Shown here piece after piece: positions 49,241 to 59,889 of a stretch of 64,000 nt of DNA; within the stretch, counting starts at the first letter, position 1; every line of letters begins with the position of its first letter. The notes below the pieces were generated by a model. It had not been told where the DNA came from, ran no database searches, and saw only the letters and a program-made list of their open reading frames with translations. Made by a program: the position numbers and the translations under genes. The stretch spans positions 5,270,001 to 5,334,000 of the forward strand of contig JYIP02000003.1 of the NCBI GenBank assembly GCA_001051155.2, in the 5' to 3' direction. Source of the stretch: Chrysoporthe austroafricana (Eukaryota > Ascomycota > Sordariomycetes > Diaporthales > Cryphonectriaceae).

Positions 49241-49830
49241 TTACTTTCGCACCTTTTGCAGCACGAGGCCGAACTCAGATACCGCATACGGTCGCGCCCA
49301 CACGCAACGACCTCGGGACCGGACATTCGCGCTGACGCTTCCTCCAGGCACCTCGTGAAGTACAACCAAATTCCAGTACGATTCATCTACAGCCCCCTCA
49401 GCCTTGTGATGGAGCAGCATGGCAACGGCTCTTTGTGCATCGCGGTCCAGGTGCCGGAAGGTTTGGAACATGCTCCTGTAATACAACTTGATCCTACAGC
49501 CGCATGTGCAGTCATTTCGCATTTTGAAGTAACGATTGTGCTGTTTGATCTCCGCATGAACAACCTGCTCGAGTTTATCATTTTCAAAGTGCTCGTTCCG
49601 CCACATGGAAACGACCCGGGGCTTTTGGTAATGCCGGCGTTCCCAAATCTTGAGCCCAAGCCATCTCACACTGCTTGCAGCGTCAGAGCCTCCGTAGTCG
49701 TATAGTATTGTCCAAGACTCGTATTGCTCTGGGGTGCTACTCGCGGTCAGTTTGAGCACGTCACACTACATATGGGCAAGCCTTGCCTGGATTTCATCAT
49801 GCTGGTCATAAAGGAAACTTGTTCGCAAAA
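49241..49830 (-). pseudogene. Unrecognised protein-coding gene, disrupted
   Basis: Minus-strand frame open for about 170 residues, extended upstream past a TAG at about 49770 that probably replaces Gln (CAG->TAG). Visible features: SWTILYDYGGSDAASSVRW, a basic-aromatic segment WERRHYQKPRVVSMWRN, a CTCGC cysteine cluster (about residues 105-109 of the open part) and a long charged helix. No domain is recognised. The codon usage and balanced amino-acid composition favour a real gene. Downstream (49000-49200) another frame may be a further exon after a GT..AG intron near 49195-49240, but this is uncertain. Confidence 0.45.
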
Positions 49831-50248
49831 TGGCTCTGCGCTCTGCATGATGTAATTATTTCTAAGCAGAATGGATAAGCCTTGATATACAAGCCAAAGA
49901 ACGCTGCATACCGTTCTCCAATATGAACCAATGCTTCGCCGAGTCTTGCAAGGAACAGTAAAAGCAATATTATAAGTCAACCGTCTGCAATCGTAGGTCT
50001 GGGTCCTACAAACAAGCGAAAGCAGTGCTCAGCTTCACATAGGGTAAATCATCTGGACGCAAATATCGAAATAAGCTATTGTTGACGGCCCAGCACCCCA
50101 TGAACTCCAGTTAAGATACTAAATAAGAAACGTCTTTTTCTATATACCTCTATATACAAATGAGACTGGGGCAACGAAAAGCACAAAACCGAAGAACAAC
50201 AAGCGCCATAATACAGCTCACACTGAAAGCGCTTGAAATGGATTATTG

Positions 50249-50330
50249 GCTCTTTTTTCTTTTTCCTGTTTTCTTTTTGCTTTTTTCTTTTTGCTTTTCT
50301 CTTCTCCCCCCCCCCTTTTTTTTGGTGCCC
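50249..50330 (+). repeat. Polypyrimidine low-complexity tract
   Basis: CTTTTT-rich sequence with a C10 run followed by T8, on the plus strand. Open frames crossing it on either strand are phenylalanine- or lysine-rich artefacts. It precedes the acyltransferase-like fragment, where such tracts are common upstream of fungal genes. Confidence 0.7.
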
Positions 50331-50415
50331 TCAAATGGTACTGGGCGGCTTATAACGGGGCAGAGGGTAGCGAAGCCAAAACAGAGGGCACTATAATCGG
50401 ACCAAGGAATGGAAA

Positions 50416-50966
50416 ATGGACGCGAATCCTTGTGCCGCAAGCGGTAGGAGGAGCCTTGCGCATGGTGACGCTTATGCATTCGTAGCCGAATTTATCAGAA
50501 GTGTTCCAAGCGTTAATCTGCTAGCTCGAGAAAGACTCGAGCAATTATCTCCTCTAATACTAACGCGTATGCAATTGTCCGCCTCGATGCAACGACAATA
50601 GCTAAAATCAAAGCAGCCGGGCGGGCGAAAGAATTTAGCTTTACCGGTTTTATCCACCCAATTATAACACGGATTATAGCGATATGCTTACAGTACCCGC
50701 TTAATAAGTCCTATATTTCCTTTAACTTTATAGATTTACGAGCCGCTACGGCCTCTATTGGTACTGCAGCTCTAGAAGATCGAATGTTCAGGCTATATCC
50801 TTTCGGGCTGCCCGTGCTTATTAAAGGTATTATGGCCCTTACTGACAGAATCACAGAGGAGATTACGGTTATATACCGTTGAGACCTGGCCAACCTCTGG
50901 ACGGCGCCGGATGAATACGTGCGCAGCTTGTTTGAGTCAGCGGCGCTTTTCTCGCTAGAAGCATAG
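50416..50966 (+). pseudogene. Possible condensation-type acyltransferase fragment
   Basis: Two plus-strand pieces in different frames: 50416-50580 (FVAEFIRSVPSVNLLARE) and about 50560-50966 (TIAKIKAAGRAKEFSFTGF, then a SFNFIDLRAATASIG segment, stop at 50964). A basic helix followed by a T-rich strand, and later S-F-x-x-I-D-L-R, resembles fungal condensation-fold acyltransferases, but the catalytic HxxxD is not present here. There is one internal TGA near 50880. The identification is tentative; a conserved hypothetical protein is an equally fair reading. The next gene, on the opposite strand, converges on it. Confidence 0.3.
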
Positions 50967-51195
50967 AAAAAGTAGAGCAACTAGCATTCTAATTCTAGCC
51001 AATTTTGCTGTTATATAATTATAGATGATTTTTATATAGCCGTTTTTAGTTTCTTTGATATTATATAGAGAGAATGTTTCAAATAATTTATGTAGAAATA
51101 GAATATTCTTCCAAGCTTAATAATAAGTGAAATAAGTAAAGTAATATGTAAAAAGCTTAAGCGAATAAATGTTGCTCTCATGCAGATGCGTATGG
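50967..51195. other. AT-rich intergenic stretch between converging genes
   Basis: About 230 bp, AT-rich, holding the presumed 3' untranslated region of the protease-repeat gene. No gene seen. Confidence 0.5.
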
Positions 51196-52230
51196 TCAAT
51201 GTAGAGCTCGAGTTTCCCCAGACGAAACCTGTTGCCAGCTGCCTTTGCCCTCCTTGTTGGTCATGTATGTCCAACCATGACCCCACCAGTCTTCATCCGT
51301 TGAAGGGTGGTTGAGCAAACTTTCTTGTTGGGAAGTCAGAGTCATTGCCGCAAATGTGATTCGGCGATTGTATTCCCTCTTCAATTTGAGTTCCCTGGCC
51401 TTGCTCTCATCATTCCGAGCCCTTTTGTCGATGCCCTTTTCCCAGGTGCCACTACCCTGAGCATCGACTACCCATCGCCAGCCAGGACCCCACCATGCTT
51501 TATCGGACAAAGGGTGTTCGAGCAGGGTGTTTTGTTGCTCAGCTGGCTTTTGGCCTAGGAAAATTCGCCGATGTTTACGTTGATGGAAGGCTTTCGTCGT
51601 TCGCTGTAAGGCCGCGTCCCGCAATCTTGCCATAGACTCCTCTCGATCGACCGGCTCCGGCTCATCAGGTTGATTATTTTTAACCCAGTTGCCTTTACCA
51701 TGCTGAATGGGTGTCCACTGATAGCGAGGACCCCACCACACTTCGTCAGAGAAAGGGTGTTGGAGCACAATCTTGTCTTGCATGGCGGAGTCTTGTTTGG
51801 CGAAATGGGCTCGATTGTGACTCTGGAACTCATTGAAATCTTTGAACTCATCGTCAGATCTGTCACCCTGAATGAATCTGCCTTTGCCGTCGAAGTTGAC
51901 CGTCAATGTCCAGCCAGGGCCCCACCAGGTGCCGTCAGACAGGGAATGTTTAACCAAGCCCTGTATTTGCTGAGCTGGTGTCTGCGTTGAAAAATGGGTT
52001 CGGTGAGCTCGTGCCGCTTTCGAAGTCACTGCGGTTGGCCTTCTTGAATTGATCCAGGTGACCTCGCCATCCTCGGCAATTGTACACTTCCAACCAGCCC
52101 CCCACCAGGATTCGTCCGACAAAGGGTGCACGGCTATTGCTCTTTTTTGCACTGCTAAAGTACCTAGTGTCAGTATGCGTCGACGAGTCTCTTGTCTAGC
52201 TTTAAGTGCACGGTCTTCGCCCGTTTGCTT
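51196..52230 (-). repeat. Six-copy protein repeat region (D-x-x-W-W-G)
   Basis: In minus sense the cores are: VPEGFFGPGF (divergent first), HPLSDESWWGAGW, HSLSDGTWWGPGW, HPFSDEVWWGPRY, HPLSDKAWWGPGW and HPSTDEDWWGHGW. Spacings are 64, 60, 63, 81 and 69 residues. Each core is followed about 12 residues later by a G-x-G/E-x-W/F strand and preceded by a basic helix with an F-x-x-x-T/K-P-A-x-Q-like end. I do not recognise this repeat as a named family. Confidence 0.8.
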
Positions 52231-55200
52231 TGGCTGGGAGCGCGTAAAGATCACTTCGTCGTTTTCGCCGATCGTGTATGTAAAGCCAGGACCAAAGAAA
52301 CCTTCCGGCACTTTCCAGCGACTCAGATAGAGTTCTCGAGCCTCTGGGGTTCTGTTTTTGAAGATCCTGCGGCGCTGTTTGAAAGTGATTGCAGAAGGCG
52401 AGTCCACCAACTGAGGTCTACCCCTTCGCGCGATCCAGGGGATTTGTGCCATCGCACCCGTGCCTCGATCCGAAAAAGACCATAGATCCAACACTGGAAC
52501 CTCGGAAATCTGACCGATACTATTGAGCAGGAAGTCGGCGACAACTCTGCACTTCATGGGCCTGGCTTTATATCGGGCTTGAAAGTGCGCGAAGTGCCAA
52601 AAGGGGAAGACGACTCTTTGAATCTCCTTGGTCTCTTTGTCCATGACCAGATAGAAATACGGTCTTTTGCGATTCAGGAAAGGAGCGTTGAGATTGACTT
52701 GCAGCTCAACCAAATTGAATCGCTTTTCGAGCTCTGGAATGAACGTTTTGTTGTTGGCGTGTCCAAGGAGGACAACGTACTTCTGCATGGCTAGCATGTA
52801 TAAGAGGGATTCAACGCAGACCTGACGCATCTGACGAAATTCGTCCCCGCCGAATTCTTTGGCGCGTTCCTGATCTGTTGTCGTATCTTTTGATCGAAAC
52901 GGGTAGAAGTCGTGTGTGTACACCTCGCCCGGGCATCCAAATTTGCGCACCTGTTGTCCGATTGATGGATTGATCCGGCTCATGATCATCCCCCAGATTA
53001 AAACTTCCACGGCCTTGGTCGGGTAATGCCAGAAGAAAGCTAAGAGTGCTATTGCGGGACCAGTCGGTTTACAGAGCTCACTGGGTTTAATCCGGCCGTT
53101 GGATGCCTGCACCAGCGCATTGACTACATCATTCCAGCGCTTATCAACGACGGGATCGTGACTTGGCCAAGTTGTGCGAGGTATACCCGTTTCGGGGTGT
53201 CTAGCCTCCTTCTCTGGTGGCGGTCCTGCTGATATAGAGTCCTCGATCGGTTCCGAGGCTGGTTGGACTTGGCGGCCTTTGTTTTGGCGGATGAAGGCCT
53301 TGAATTGCTCGACAGTACCGCGCGGCCCAACAACACGTTCGAGAAACATTGTCTCCCAACTTTTATTATTATCCAGGTCATAAGCAAGGCCAAGGCTCTC
53401 AATTGCCTTTCGCTTCTCGACTTGGATCTCAGCGGACACAGCGAGTGAGGCATCTTCATCATTCTCGTCCATAATGTCTTCAGCGGCAAGATCATCAACC
53501 TCGAGACTTTCATCTTCGTAGACAAAGCTTTCGAGATCGTAGTCGCCGTCGTTAGACTCGCCAGGCTCGATATCGTATCCGATCAAGTCATGGAGTTCTG
53601 CGACGTCCCGGCCGCAGCACGTCAGCTGGTCTAAAGCTCCAGCGGTCCATTTAGCTAGGAGTGCAGCCAAATCTTTACCCCAGGTTTTGACCTTGGTTGG
53701 GTTGCAATCGTAGATATGAATGATGCGATGCCAGATGACAGCAACCATGAAGCCACATTCAAATGATGAAAGCTGTGCAGGGATATCGACAGTCTCGAAT
53801 TGAAGATTCTCGACAGTGAGTGAAGAGCTCCCCAGTAGGCCCCAGTACATGCTCTTTGCATTTTTGCACGGGCATCTCTCTCGTCTTCGAGCGTGTCGAA
53901 GTAGTATACCGTGCCTTGATATTCGACAAGAAGTGCCCAGTGCGATCCCTGAAATTGGTCTTCCATCGCATATGCCTGGGCGTTCTTCGCGTCTTCGATA
54001 CTCAAAGTCGGATCGACCAAAAGTGCACGGACTTTGGCAGCATGATAATTGCTGGTATATTGCGCGTCCTGGTTGCCAAGTCCAACTTCGAGATTGAGGA
54101 TGTGTGCTGAGCCGGTGATAGCGAAAAGGAAAACATCTGGTCTATGTGCACCCTGCTTGGCAAGTTGTAGGAGGCTCCGCACCGCGTCATCATCGAGCCA
54201 GGTCTTGGTGGCCATATATCTGATGGCCTTTTCCAACCCATCCAGATAATTTTTTCCGGTAATGTCGCTGCCCGGAACAAGCTCATCGTTGTCTGGATAA
54301 GACTCGACATGGAAATTGGGGGTAGCCTCGTCCTCATCGTCCTCATCATCTTCATCGTCCTTGTCGTGCTTGCCTTGTTTGAGATTTGGGACGAAATCCT
54401 TGTCATCAGAGTCGGGAGGAGTCGTTATCTTAGGCTTCTTAGAAGCCCTTATTCCCTTTGGTGACGGCTCAAACTCGTCGCTCTCGTCATCAGATGAATA
54501 TTCAGAGCTCTTGCTCGACCGCTTAGTGGACTTGACCTTGCTGGCGGGCTTAGGCGCAGCCTTGGGAGTAGCAATACGCTTGGACGGACGCAGATCCTCG
54601 TCACTATCGACATCGCTAAAGCTGTGTTTCACTGCCTCAGCCTCGTTCTGCGCAGACCTGCGAACTGTCGAAGCCGAAGTATCCTTAACATCTTCTGGAG
54701 GGCTAGAAATGACATTGGACACCTGGGTCGATGCGGGGAGTGGGAAGGCTCCCGGTGATACATGAATGACGGTGTTATTGACATCAGAGCTGTAAACATC
54801 AGAAACAGGGCTGCTGCTTGTGCCATTATCCTCGGAATCAGGAATCACCCTGTCGTCGCTGAACGGAAGACGACTTTGCAAGGCTGTCCATGCAGTAATC
54901 CGGGTAGATGCTGTTACAAAAATCAGTTCTGTACAAGACATCGATAAAGAGGCGACTAAGACTCACTCTCTGTAAGAGTAAGATCCGACCCATCATTATC
55001 GGAATTGTCTTGTCCAGATCCTGACAAATGCTTCGAACGACATGCTTTCGGTTCCGGAATCTTGGAAGAAGCAACGGTGATGACATCCTGAACCGACAGA
55101 GATGATAAATTGTCAGACGTGGATTCTGAAGATTGTGATACCTCTTGGCTGGCTGGTTCACGCTCTTGGAGTTGTTCAAGTTTGGAGGCGATCTCAGCTA

Positions 55201-55559
55201 CCAATTGGTGATTGTACTGCCCACGAAACTCTAACCCAATTGCATGTTCGATGTCGGCCCTGTATGCAGTAAAGACCGCGTTGGACTTTCTACAGGCTTG
55301 TCAGCCTTTGCAGCCCGCAATGGCTAGAGAGGGCTCACTCTTGGCAGCGGGACAGGAGGTCTTCTTGTAGGGCAACGCCTTGCCTCGCTAAATTGTCTGT
55401 CTCTCGCCAGCCAGCCCTGCTAGTATTGGCCTTGGAGTCCTGGTACTTGTCCCATGTCTCTGTGATTTTGCTAGTATTCTGCTTAATGGCGAGGTCTGGG
55501 TTGGAGGTAGTGGAGCTGGCTGCGCCAGAAGAGGTAGGGGGTCTTGTTCTGGATGACAT
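51196..55559 (-). CDS. Ulp1/C48-like cysteine protease with six C-terminal WWG repeats
   Basis: A predicted multi-exon gene: exon 1 55559-55339, exon 2 55289-54967, exon 3 54910 to the stop at 51196, joined by GT..AG introns of 49 and 56 bp that keep frame. The product is about 1,400 residues. After a charged N-terminus and an acidic Ser/Asp/Glu- and Lys-rich linker comes a Ulp1-type protease core: SHWALLVEY (His), YYFDTL (Asp), then VDIPAQLSSFECGFMV (Gln, Cys codon near 53755-53757). These proteases remove SUMO or similar modifiers. A helical middle follows, then six repeats with core H-P-x-S-D-x-x-W-W-G-x-G-W (about 52230-51200). One frame switch lies near 53.80-53.85 kb between Asp and Gln, with no convincing splice pair, so it is either a 1-bp lesion or a missed intron. 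The rest is open and free of RIP. Start at 55559 chosen because upstream sequence is a low-complexity leader. Confidence 0.7.
54911..54966 (-). other. Intron 2 of the protease-repeat gene
   Basis: Donor GTGAGT, acceptor TAACAG, 56 bp, phase 1. It joins the acidic TLTE end of exon 2 to exon 3 in frame. Confidence 0.75.
55290..55338 (-). other. Intron 1 of the protease-repeat gene
   Basis: Donor GTGAGC, branch GCTGAC, acceptor TGTAG, 49 bp, phase 2. It joins CQE to KSNAVF in frame. Confidence 0.8.
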
Positions 55560-55677
55560 CTTGAAGAGAGGCTGGAAGTCTAGAAATACTGTGTACACTA
55601 AATCAGTACCTAAGCACTGATTAAAAAGCAGCCGCTCGCGCAGCCGCACAATGGGTACTACAGAATCTAAGTGTGCC

Positions 55678-55758
55678 GGGGGGGGGGGTTGTGAGAAGGG
55701 GAAGAAGGGGAAGAAGGGGAAGAAGGGGAAGAAGGGGAAGAAGGGGAAGAAGGGGAAG
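55678..55758. repeat. G11 run plus (AAGGGGAAG)7 minisatellite
   Basis: Eleven Gs at 55678-55688 are followed after a few bases by seven exact 9-bp units AAGGGGAAG at 55696-55758. It lies about 120 bp upstream of the protease-repeat start codon, so it would be CTTCCCCTT-rich in the promoter or 5' leader. A plus-strand open frame here reads as GKK repeats and is an artefact. Confidence 0.9.
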
Positions 55759-55759
55759 A

Positions 55760-57030
55760 CAAGAGTAACGGGGCCCGGGACCAACACTGAGTCCACACAG
55801 GGTGGGAAAAAACACGGCAAAAAAGAGGATGCCGTATATCTCTGGTTGCATGAAAAGAGAAAGAAGATCAGAAGGTAGCATACGAGAACACTGCTTGGAG
55901 AGGAGATGTGGGTCATTTCGCTGAGTTCGTCTACGAAGAGCATGTTCTCTTCTCTGGGAGGCAGGAACGGCTCCTGAGGCAGGGGCGACCGCACCGAGCT
56001 CCGGAGCTCCCTAACGCACTCATGACATGACAAGTATTTTCCAAGGCAACATACTATAAATTTGCTCTGACAATACTACTGTCCATCTCGCATCTATATC
56101 TCGTCAGTCCCTTAATTGTTCTATGGATATCTAATTATGGTTTTGTAAGTCTGCCCCAAGGGGCTGATTTAGTAAACCGCCTATCGTTCTCTCCAGAACC
56201 TAATCAATTACTATAAAATTGGACTGAAATCATGCCTACTGTGTTACAATACCATTAAACAACTCCCCTATACATCAGAAGTGATTAGCAGACGAAATTT
56301 GTAAAATGTTTCAGAGCATTCTCTACAATGTGGTAGCCGATAAGGATTTCCTACAATGGTTAGGGGTTCCAAATAGTAGCTCGGCGCTAAGTAGGCTTAG
56401 TGCCCGAAGATATATGCAGCCAGTGATACAGTATATATACTTCAAAATGTATAGAAATGCTACTACAAGTTTAGTACTGTCAAATCACCTTCCAGACGAA
56501 TTCCAGATGAATTCCAGATGAATTCCGGATAAGGCAACTGATACGGGTGATATTGGCATTGACTGGAAGAATCGCCCGTACAGCTCTACTTAGCAATAAT
56601 AGAGTGCCAATTTATCAATCAGATTACTTACGTTATATTGTTAACGTTTTGAGGAGTTTGAAATACTTAACGAAAAATGCTTATAGTTATTTTCTCTGCT
56701 ATTGCTCTATCGAATAACAAACTTACTTAAAACGAAAGAAGCGGCTATTTCTTCTTATTAGCCTTTTTCTCCTTCTCTTTTTTCGGCTTTAATTGGTTAT
56801 TAAGAGCGATAATACGATTATCCTTAAGCATTATCGTATGCAATTCGATAAATTTCGTAAATTTATTATACGATTTCGTATTATTATTATTATAATTAAT
56901 AATTTTGCTTTTGCTTACGGTTTTGCCCTTACTGCTTTTGCTGCTTTTAGGAAGAATAAGCTAGAAGTCCTTTATCGCTAACGGCATAGCAATATTAATA
57001 TTATTAATAATAATTAACCTTGAAACTTAT
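55760..57030. other. Intergenic; 11-bp triple repeat; AT-rich towards the right
   Basis: No supported gene. GAATTCCAGAT occurs twice in a row and a third time as GAATTCCGGAT (56498-56530). From about 56660 composition becomes AT-rich. The 56793-56981 frame is short and lacks motifs; it may be transposon debris. Confidence 0.55.
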
Positions 57031-57777
57031 TATTATAAATGCTGCAATATCCTTAGGATAAACTGTATAATCAAAAGGTTTATGCTAGCAAAGACGGTAT
57101 TAAGTATTACCTTAAATACCGGAAAACGTATTTTAAATAGATATTCGCAATATTTATAAGCCAATATAGCTATTACTAAAATATAAGTAAAGTCCTAATA
57201 GTACTTAGATTTACGACTGAAAAGCTATATGTAATGAGCACCCGGGTAGCACAAATACCTAGTATATCAAAAGTTTATGCTAGGCAAGGATGGTATGTAA
57301 TACGATTGTCCTGTATGCGGAAATACAGTTCTGGAGATATTCGGCAACTGTTAAGTATTTACTATCCGTATTGGATATTTCTCGGAATAGTACCTAGAGA
57401 AATACTTAGATTGACAACTGAAAAGTAACTATGAAACTCATTTAACAGTAGGAAATGTCCGATCTTATATATTCAGCTTTTCAGTTCCGAATCGCTTAGC
57501 GATTCTGGCAATTCAGTTATTCCAATCGCTTAGCGATTCTGGCAACTCAGTCGTTCCAATCGCTTAGCAATTCTGGCAATTCAGTCGTTCCAATCGTTTA
57601 GCGATTCTGGCAATTGTAACTGGGAAACCCTAATCCTTTGATTATATAATTCTGGATAATCAAATATCCTTATATAAGCGGGTTCCTTGCGCCGGATATT
57701 GGATCCGTACTATATTAGTCCTGGGCCTGCTGGCCCCGCTTGTTCCCGTAATTTGGATTATTCGTTAGTTTATAATA
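57031..57777 (-). repeat. Copia-family LTR copy L8, with a duplicated segment
   Basis: It has the family ends (TATTATAAATGC left, GTTTATAATA right) but is 747 bp instead of about 450. The excess is a second, less mutated copy of the same LTR segment (about 57240-57480) following the RIP-degraded one (about 57031-57230), plus a 34-bp tandem array. TATA-like CTTATATAAGC lies near 57668-57680. Confidence 0.65.
57490..57616 (-). repeat. 34-bp tandem repeat inside LTR L8, 3.7 units
   Basis: Units start at 57490, 57524, 57558 and 57592, each beginning AATCGCTTAGCGATTCTGG with few differences. The first 15 bases are a near-perfect palindrome. The array occupies the same place as other short repeats in LTR copies L1-L5. 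Confidence 0.85.
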
Positions 57778-57939
57778 TTATTTCCTTTCTTGTAATCTTT
57801 ATCTTTAAAGATTTTCCGTAAGTAGTTTTGCTTGATATTCTTATTTCGGATTGTGCTTTCCTAATTCGTTATATCGGGTAGGGTTAAAAAATTTTGTCCT
57901 AAGAATTCTTTTATTCCGAATTCGGTCGAGCGTACTGCT

Positions 57940-58395
57940 TTGGCCTTACGAATTCTTTCAAACTATATCGAAATGCTAACCTGTTCTTATTACGAGAGGC
58001 GAGGCTTAGCGTTTTGCCAGGTTTCTCTTAACGATTCTTCCCGCTATATCGAGTATATTCGTTTGGGCTGTTCTCGTTACAATATTTTAGGGCCTTTTCT
58101 TGCCGAGCTGGAAAATATTTCGCATTAGTATCGTAAGCTTAAGAACGAAATAGAGGTTACGGAAAGCCGGTTTCGTTAAGCTATATCGGAAATGGATCGT
58201 TTGCGCTATTAGAAACGGATATAGTCCGAAAAGATAAAACGTATTCTTTATCGAAATATTATACGCATAAAGGAACTAGACCGTATCAAGCGTAAAGAGA
58301 CCGAGAAAGAAGCTGCAATTCCTGCTATTCTATCGGGTTCGCTTCTTAAGGTTTTCCCTGATTCCTTATTGCAAGAGTTTAAGGAAGTGGATTAA
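57940..58395 (+). pseudogene. Cysteine-motif plus coiled-coil ORF typical of fungal repeats, RIP-damaged
   Basis: One plus-strand frame from about 57940 to a TAA at 58393 has several internal stops, the first at 58126. The N-terminal part (LTCSYYERRGLAFCQVS, then SRYIEYIRLGCSRYN) has the spacing of a double C-x-x-C...C zinc motif in which several cysteines have become tyrosine (TGC/TGT to TAC/TAT, a G->A change). A charged coiled-coil region (SEMDRLR, KRKETEKEAA) follows. I recall proteins of this shape as common in repeat-rich parts of Ascomycota genomes, function unknown. It lies between LTR L8 and the 3' end of gypsy copy F, on the opposite strand to both. Confidence 0.5.
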
Positions 58396-58639
58396 GGTTC
58401 TATTGATTTTGCTATAGCCGAAATTTCTGGTTCCGGGGTTATTAGGTTTGTTAATTGTCTTGCGAATAGTTCTTAGGGTTTATCTATTTGGAAGATAGTT
58501 TCTCTATTTTTCCAGTATTCCCTGATAAGTTCTGAATCGATATTAATTGGTTTTTCCTATATATTTTTTTCGTATCCGTAATCCTTCTATTTGATAAAGT
58601 ACTATTATCCTTATCCTTGCAATTTTGAATCGAGTATTA

Positions 58640-59850
58640 TTTCGATTTCTTATTATTATTCATTTGGATCGAATTCGATATCGTAATCTAATAGCGTATT
58701 TATTAATACTAGTTCGAAAAATGATTTGTAAAAGACTGGGTATATTCTTATTCCTGGTAGTAAATCAAGCTTGTAATTAATATCTGAGAGTTTTTTCGAA
58801 ATTTTGAAAAGGCTTAGTTTCTTATAATCCAGTTTGTCGCTAGGTTTCTTGGTTTTAATATTTTTGCATTTTAAATAGACTTTATCTCTTTCCTATAAGA
58901 TTAATCCTTTAATCTTTTTCTGGTTAGTATATTTTGTTATATTTTCTATAAGTTCCTGGAATATTTTTTGGAATCTTATTTGGATATCTTTGATTTTTTT
59001 GACTTGCTATTCTGCTGCTTCCGTAATTATTCCTGGAAGCGCTTTATAATATGCTATTAGTTTATATTTGTATAATGCTTTAAATAATAATATTTTTATT
59101 ATTAATATCGTTACGCTATTATAAGCGAATTGTACGAATAGTAGGAATTTAACCTAATTATCCTGGTTATAGTTAATATAATATCTGAAATATTATTTTA
59201 CAATTTGGTTAATCCTTTCTATTTATTTATCTATTTCAGAATAAAATGCTATAGATAGCTTGTATTTCGTTCCGAATTATTTCGTAAACGAAATCCAAAA
59301 TCGTAATATAAATTTTCTATCCTTATCGGAAATGATTTCTTATAGCATTCTATAATTGCTTACAATATTTCTTAAGAATGTATATAATAGTTCTTTTGCA
59401 ATACTAGCTTCTTTATATAATAGAAAATAGCTATATTTACTCAGCTTGCAAACTATTATTAAGATACTATTAAATGCGATTTTAGTTAAAGGTTTTCGTA
59501 AGATTAATAGCTTGGTAATGAAATTTAAATTAATAGAAATCCAAATAGTATTAAGTACTAATAAGGGTTATAGCAAGCTATAAGGTTTGTATTATTCTGT
59601 CTTATTCTTCTTATAGCTATCGCATTTATTAATAATATTGCATATTCTGGATTTGAGTTTTAATAAGTTCTAATGTCTTTGAATTCTATCTATAATTGCT
59701 GCAATCTTTTAATAGCTATAGGCTAGCGTTTCGTATATCTATCTGATATATTTGTCTTATTCTTTTAATATTATATCGTCAGGTTATTTTTCCTGGTTAT
59801 TAATTCTGAGCGATATATTAATCTTTCGTTATTATACAAGGCTTCCGTCT
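58640..59850 (-). pseudogene. Integrase of copy F
   Basis: Minus strand: IISDKDRKFILRFW (core SDR-D block), TKYFGTKYKLS, a following FYSE block (normally FHPETDG), QDNWVKFLLFVQFAYNS and, near the C-terminus, KTKKPSDKLDYKKLSLFKI, then a PVFYKS block (normally HPVFHVS). Stops interrupt it. I do not see a chromodomain after it. Confidence 0.8.
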
Positions 59851-59889
59851 TTATCAATATTGAAAAGAATCCATTCTTTAATTTCTTTT

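Noticed and set aside
50160..50479. Phenylalanine-rich or lysine-rich ORFs on both strands
   Set aside because: They are readings of a polypyrimidine tract with C10/T8 runs.
55651..55878. Glycine-lysine repeat protein
   Set aside because: It is a translation of the (AAGGGGAAG) minisatellite upstream of the protease-repeat gene, on the opposite strand.
57490..57616. CRISPR array
   Set aside because: Units are contiguous without spacers, in a eukaryotic LTR.
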